This document shows positions 60,257 through 64,000 of a stretch of 64,000 nt of DNA, in pieces. The stretch lies in the NCBI RefSeq assembly GCF_030463565.1, contig NC_134649.1, positions 37,287,044-37,351,043 of the forward strand, read 5' to 3'. A program made the translations under genes and the position numbers. Origin of the DNA: Pelecanus crispus. Its lineage: Eukaryota; Chordata; Aves; Pelecaniformes; Pelecanidae. Every line of letters starts with the position of its first letter. Positions within the stretch are counted from its first letter, which is position 1. Below the pieces are notes generated by a model. The model saw nothing but the letters and a program-made list of their open reading frames with translations. It was not told the DNA's origin and searched no databases.

Positions 60257-60380
60257 GTCCTTATAGGTCAAGGGAGTCATCCTCAGAAAGTGAAAGTGTT
60301 TGGACCAGGCGTGGAGAGAACTGGCCTGAAAGCGAACGAGCCAACCCACTTCACTGTTGACTGCACGGATGCAGGAGAAG
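60257..60380 (+). CDS. FLNB: FLNB coding exon 15: start of repeat 6
   Basis: Residues 734-774. [20 protein letters not shown], then [20 protein letters not shown] and E. Opens Ig-like repeat 6 with the KVFGPGVE motif. Phase 0 to phase 1, donor GTAAAG. Confidence 0.96.
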
Positions 60381-60638
60381 GTAAAGGCAGGCTGGGCTGT
60401 TGCTATGGTATCAGAACCACAGGTCATGCAAGGGGGCAGATTATGTACTGTTTCATGCTGGTTTTCCTTGTTTCATGGAAAAACCTTGGGAAGCAGCACG
60501 TTGCAATGAATTGTGCTGTGGTCTGTTACATCAGTTGACGCGGTGACTTGAACAACTACTGGAAATGCGAATGTGCTGGCTGTTTGGCTAGCAATGTCTG
60601 TACTGGCCAGTAGCAAAACCTCCATTTGCTTTTCCTAG
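60381..60638 (+). other. FLNB: FLNB intron 15
   Basis: 258-bp GT-AG intron (GTAAAG ... TTTTCCTAG). No other feature was recognised. Confidence 0.9.
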
Positions 60639-60799
60639 GTGATGTCAGTGTTGGAATTAAGTGTGATGCTCGTGTGGTCAGCAATACGGAAGAAGACATA
60701 GATTTCGACATCATCCACAATGCTAATGATACGTTCACAGTGAAATATGCACCACCTGCCTCTGGGCGCTACACTATTAAAGTGCTTTTTGCAGGAGAG
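60639..60799 (+). CDS. FLNB: FLNB coding exon 16: middle of repeat 6
   Basis: Residues 775-828, with the split Gly. [20 protein letters not shown], then [20 protein letters not shown] and [14 protein letters not shown]. The [13 protein letters not shown] segment is the strand E-F signature. Phase 1 to phase 0. The donor is GTTTGT, weaker than most in this gene. Confidence 0.96.
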
Positions 60800-61347
60800 G
60801 TTTGTAATCCTCGTCTGTTTATCTGCTCTTTGATCACCGAGCACATGCCAGTTCACAGTTGGCTGTAGCAGTCTACAGCTGGCTCCTTCCATTCCAGCTC
60901 ACATGCACTTTGTCTGGTCACTGTTTCTAAAAACACTTTTGTAGTTCTTGAAGGTACACAAATGAGAGGGATTGGCTGGAGACACTGAAGTTCAAGCATG
61001 TGGTGTGTTGGGCTGGCATAATGAATGTGGTCTCAGTGATGGGGCAAAGCTGCTTTCTAAAGGATAGAAAACCAAAGTGACTCTCCAAGGAATATGGCAA
61101 TAAAAATAAGTTTTAATTAAAAAACAACACCACCACCAAAAAAAACCTGCAAACTGTCCAGCTGTTAACTTTGCCCTAGACTTTGAATGATACTACTCAG
61201 TAAGGCAGAGCAGAGTGTTTAAGTGAGGTGAAATTTTACTCAAGATGGTGCTGGAGTTAAAGCAGAAGTATCTTAAAATGATTATCTGTCTAGTTTTGGC
61301 CAGCAAAGAGTGACCTGGTTATGTTTAGAGCTGTGTTTCTGTTGCAG
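60800..61347 (+). other. FLNB: FLNB intron 16
   Basis: 548-bp GT-AG intron (GTTTGT ... TTTCTGTTGCAG). An A-rich stretch lies near 61,118-61,145. No other feature was recognised. Confidence 0.88.
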
Positions 61348-61438
61348 GAAATTCCTGCCAGCCCATTCAGAGTTAAAGTGGACCCCTCGCACGATGCCAG
61401 CAAAGTGAAAGCTGAAGGACCTGGGCTGAACAAAACTG
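61348..61438 (+). CDS. FLNB: FLNB coding exon 17: end of repeat 6, start of repeat 7
   Basis: Residues 829-858 plus one base. [20 protein letters not shown], then [10 protein letters not shown]. The [20 protein letters not shown] boundary is strongly conserved among filamins. Phase 0 to phase 1, donor G|GTGAGA. Confidence 0.96.
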
Positions 61439-61695
61439 GTGAGAGCTGGTTTGAGATGGTGTGGCCAGTGCTGGACCGCGAGGGGCTGTTGCAGGGTAGC
61501 CACTGCCTGGCTGAGCAGTGCTGGGATGCAGCGATGCAGTCCTGGATACAGCGGGGTGGGGTGCCTGGCAATTGAAACTACTCTGTTCCCTTGGCATTTT
61601 GCTTGATTGACTGGGCTTTATAGGTGCCGAATGCTTCTTGGGGAGAGTTTCTGTGTGCAAGCTCTGCATAAATTAGAATTAACATTTTTCTTCAG
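61439..61695 (+). other. FLNB: FLNB intron 17
   Basis: 257-bp GT-AG intron (GTGAGA ... TTTTTCTTCAG). No other feature was recognised. Confidence 0.9.
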
Positions 61696-61865
61696 GCGTG
61701 GAAAATGGCAAGCCAACGCACTTCACTGTGTTCACCAAGGGAGCTGGAAAAGCGCTGCTGGATGTGCAGTTCAGCAGCCCAGTGCCAGGAAAGGCGGTGG
61801 CAGATCTGGATATCATTGACAACTATGACTATTCCCACACTGTTAGGTACACTCCAATACAACAG
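61696..61865 (+). CDS. FLNB: FLNB coding exon 18: most of repeat 7 (last exon in window)
   Basis: Residues 859-915. [40 protein letters not shown] and [16 protein letters not shown]. Covers repeat 7 up to the YTPIQQ turn. The remaining strands must be on the next exon, outside the window. Phase 1 to phase 0, donor GTAGGT. Confidence 0.96.
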
Positions 61866-64000
61866 GTAGGTCCGACTCCTGTAGGAATACAAGAGTGAGC
61901 GGCTCATGTTGCCATAGTGCTGTGGCCTCCCTCCCTGATACCCGTGCACAGAGGAATGAGCAGATAAAACTTGCCAGGGTGTCCTGTTCCCCAGGATCCC
62001 TTTAAAGCAGATACCCAGGGTTTGCTTCAGCCTGCAAGATAATTGGGATTGGAAAGCAGTAATGCAGTTTTTAGGTGTAGTTATTGATAGCTTGTCACTG
62101 TTTTCTTTTCTGGGAACAAGTGAGATATTGAAGCTGTGGCTCACAGCTCATGCTGCCATTCCGCACCTTACCGGTTAAAGAGGAAGGGTAGCGAACCTTC
62201 CCGGGGTCTGAAATGGAGCTGGCTGCTGCACCAGCTGCTCTGGGCTGCTGCGGTCCTGCAAAGCTGGGGCTGTGGTGTGCTGCCTCTCAGCAAGCTGCTG
62301 TTGTAAAAGGAGCTGTAGTGCAAACCAGAGCAGGGACAAAAAGCACAGCATTTGGGTGATGGTGCAGCAGCTCCCCAGTAGGAAAGTGAACGAGTTGGTG
62401 CTGAGGAGGGAAGCTGGGCTGCAGATTAAACACGTCAAAGTATTTGTCTGTATTTGAGGTTTGCCCTTGGGTTGGAAAAAAATTCAGTCTAACTCATTTT
62501 GGTTCACAGACAGATGCTTCCTAGCAACACCATTAAAGAGCTGAAAGTGGAAGCTGCTAGTAACTAGAAGTATTTTTCCTTATGCTGTGCTTGCGTGTTT
62601 ATAAAGGGCCATTAAATGCTGGAATGCACGAATCTCATGTATTTCTGAAGACGTAGGTGTTATAGTGCTGAGATGAAAGTGCTTTGCTGCTCTTGTTCTG
62701 CTGAACAAACACATGAGCTACTCGGTCATCTGCACCAACTTCCTTGAATGTAGCTGTGTAAAAGTGGACTGATAGGGAGGACTGCAGCATTATTTATCTG
62801 ATAATGCTGGATTAGCATTCTTGGAAGCACCATAGAGCTAGCGTTTGTTTTTGGATAAAGCAGTTGCATGATCTCAGGATGTGGCTGGCGTGCCTATTTG
62901 GAGAAGCTTTTGCTTGTTCGGTCAGGGTTGGTATGCAGAAAGGAGCAAAGTTGTCTGAACTCCATGCGTGTGTGTGTGTGAGCAGTACCAGATTGCTATG
63001 GCTTACATGAAAAGCAGTGGTGAAACAAGCCCGGATGCCCAAACCAGGTTTCCCACTTGGGTCTCCCATCTGGAAGAGTACCTCGGGTCACGGAGGAGCT
63101 GTGGACTTAGAGGAGATGCTCGCAGATAGTAGTAGCAGGAAAGCAATGGTTAAAAAAAGGAGATGAAAATAGACTGCCTCGTAATTAGAGTAGCCTTGTT
63201 GTCCCTCCAGGCTGTGAGCACGTAGGTCATTCCTGGACCCTGTCTTTCTCAGGTTTGTAAGCAGTAGCTTACAAATGAGACTCTGGACTCTTCAGAGCGG
63301 GGGGAGGAAGGACTAGGTAGTTAAATTCCTGAGGGGCCGCGTCAGCAGCAGAGGAGCCTTGGTTCAATGCTGTTTACTCAGCCTTATCTATCTTGTGGTG
63401 TTGCTACAGCTACCCGTGTGTGTGTTTTCTGAAAACAACCGAGAATAATCATGGAAGCTATTCACTAGCTTGTGTGAAACATCCATGATTATTTTCACTT
63501 GGGAGCTGAACAGGCCAAGAACGAAAAGTAAGCAAACAGTGAATATAGCTAAAATATGGACTGTGGTAGGAGAGAATAAAAGGAGCACACATTGTGGGCT
63601 GGAGTTTGCCATGGCTGTGCGGTATTCCAGCCAAAATACACAAGAGCATTAATCTTTCTGACTTGTAGAGCTTAAACCCCTGGTATTTCAGATGCTGTAA
63701 TAATACGGCCTCTTTGCAGGCTTGGCTTTGGCCTGGCCTCTCCGTGTGGTGGAAGGGGATACCTGGTCCGGAGCGCTGGGACATTCATTCAGGTGTCGGG
63801 TCTGAGCACCGGGAGGGTGGGAGACAGCCTGAGCTGGAGGTTTTGCCAGGCAGCTTGAATATAGTCTAATTAAAGGTTGGAAAGAACGGTCTTTTTCTCT
63901 CTTCCTGCATTAAATACAAAACACTTAGTACTTTGAAGGGCTGCAGTGGGGTGAGAGCTTGCGAGTCCGGTAAGTTTGGCTGTGGTCAGCTAAAACAGAT
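61866..64000 (+). other. FLNB: FLNB intron 18, partial
   Basis: At least 2,135 bp beginning GTAGGT and running off the window. A (TG)n run of about 14 bases is at 62,967-62,980. No filamin exon or other gene is recognised in it. Confidence 0.85.

Larger units (their letters stand above)
21434..64000 (+). other. FLNB: FLNB gene, filamin B, 5' part (18 coding exons, truncated by window end)
   Basis: Filamin B is a large cytoplasmic protein that cross-links F-actin into networks. It tethers membrane receptors and signalling proteins to the cytoskeleton, and in vertebrates it is important for chondrocyte and skeletal development. The joined exons give 915 residues counted from the methionine at 21,491: two calponin-homology domains (about 16-122 and 139-242), filamin Ig-like repeats 1-6 (about 249-839) and part of repeat 7. 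Paralogue assignment rests on diagnostic stretches such as [13 protein letters not shown] and [19 protein letters not shown], which fit FLNB rather than FLNA or FLNC. All 17 internal introns are GT-AG, phases agree at every junction, and no frameshift or stop is present. The remaining roughly two thirds (later repeats, hinges, dimerisation repeat 24) lie past the window. Confidence 0.97.

Noticed and set aside
1..64000. CRISPR arrays, bacterial operons, phage or defence systems
   Set aside because: No regularly spaced repeats with unique spacers and no prokaryotic gene organisation. The window is clearly vertebrate nuclear DNA.
21434..64000. Assignment to FLNA or FLNC instead of FLNB
   Set aside because: The N-terminal MPATEKD is FLNA-like, but the CH linker, CH2 and repeats 1-7 follow FLNB-specific sequence (for example [13 protein letters not shown] and [11 protein letters not shown]).

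Overview
This window is vertebrate, almost certainly bird, nuclear DNA. It has long GT-AG introns, CpG islands, simple repeats, and a solitary LTR whose sequence I recognise as an avian ERVL-type element. It carries no bacterial-style genes. The only protein-coding gene I can support is the 5' third of FLNB (filamin B), on the + strand.

Layout. Bases 1 to about 20,700 are 5' flanking sequence with no convincing coding exon. They hold a 579-bp solo LTR with an intact 5-bp target-site duplication (5446-6024), a CpG-rich island (about 10,450-11,080), a GGAA/GGGA polypurine microsatellite (18,475-18,634) and a GGAT microsatellite (18,939-18,985). The FLNB promoter CpG island spans about 20,750-21,930 and contains the 5' UTR and coding exon 1. 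Intron 1 is 23,649 bp and holds a second internal CpG-rich island (about 36,090-37,150) and a probable CR1 relic. From 45,432 to 61,865 there are 17 more coding exons, each fixed by splice signals, matching phases and filamin homology. The window ends inside intron 18.

Protein. Counted from the methionine at 21,491, the 18 exons join without frame breaks into 915 residues, about one third of full-length filamin B (about 2,600 residues in mammals). They encode the two calponin-homology domains of the actin-binding domain (about residues 16-242), filamin Ig-like repeats 1-6, and most of repeat 7. The numbering agrees residue for residue with human FLNB positions I know (W148, G168, L171, A173, M202, E227, S235). 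The C-terminal repeats, hinges and dimerisation repeat lie beyond the window.

I did not find a novel gene system. The observations most worth checking are: a roughly 156-bp direct duplication flanking the promoter and exon 1, whose copies differ only by GC-to-AT transitions plus two short indel sites; an in-frame upstream ATG giving a filamin A-like N-terminal extension; two CpG islands without a known gene (10 kb upstream and inside intron 1); and a tandem GTGGTG splice donor at exon 12.
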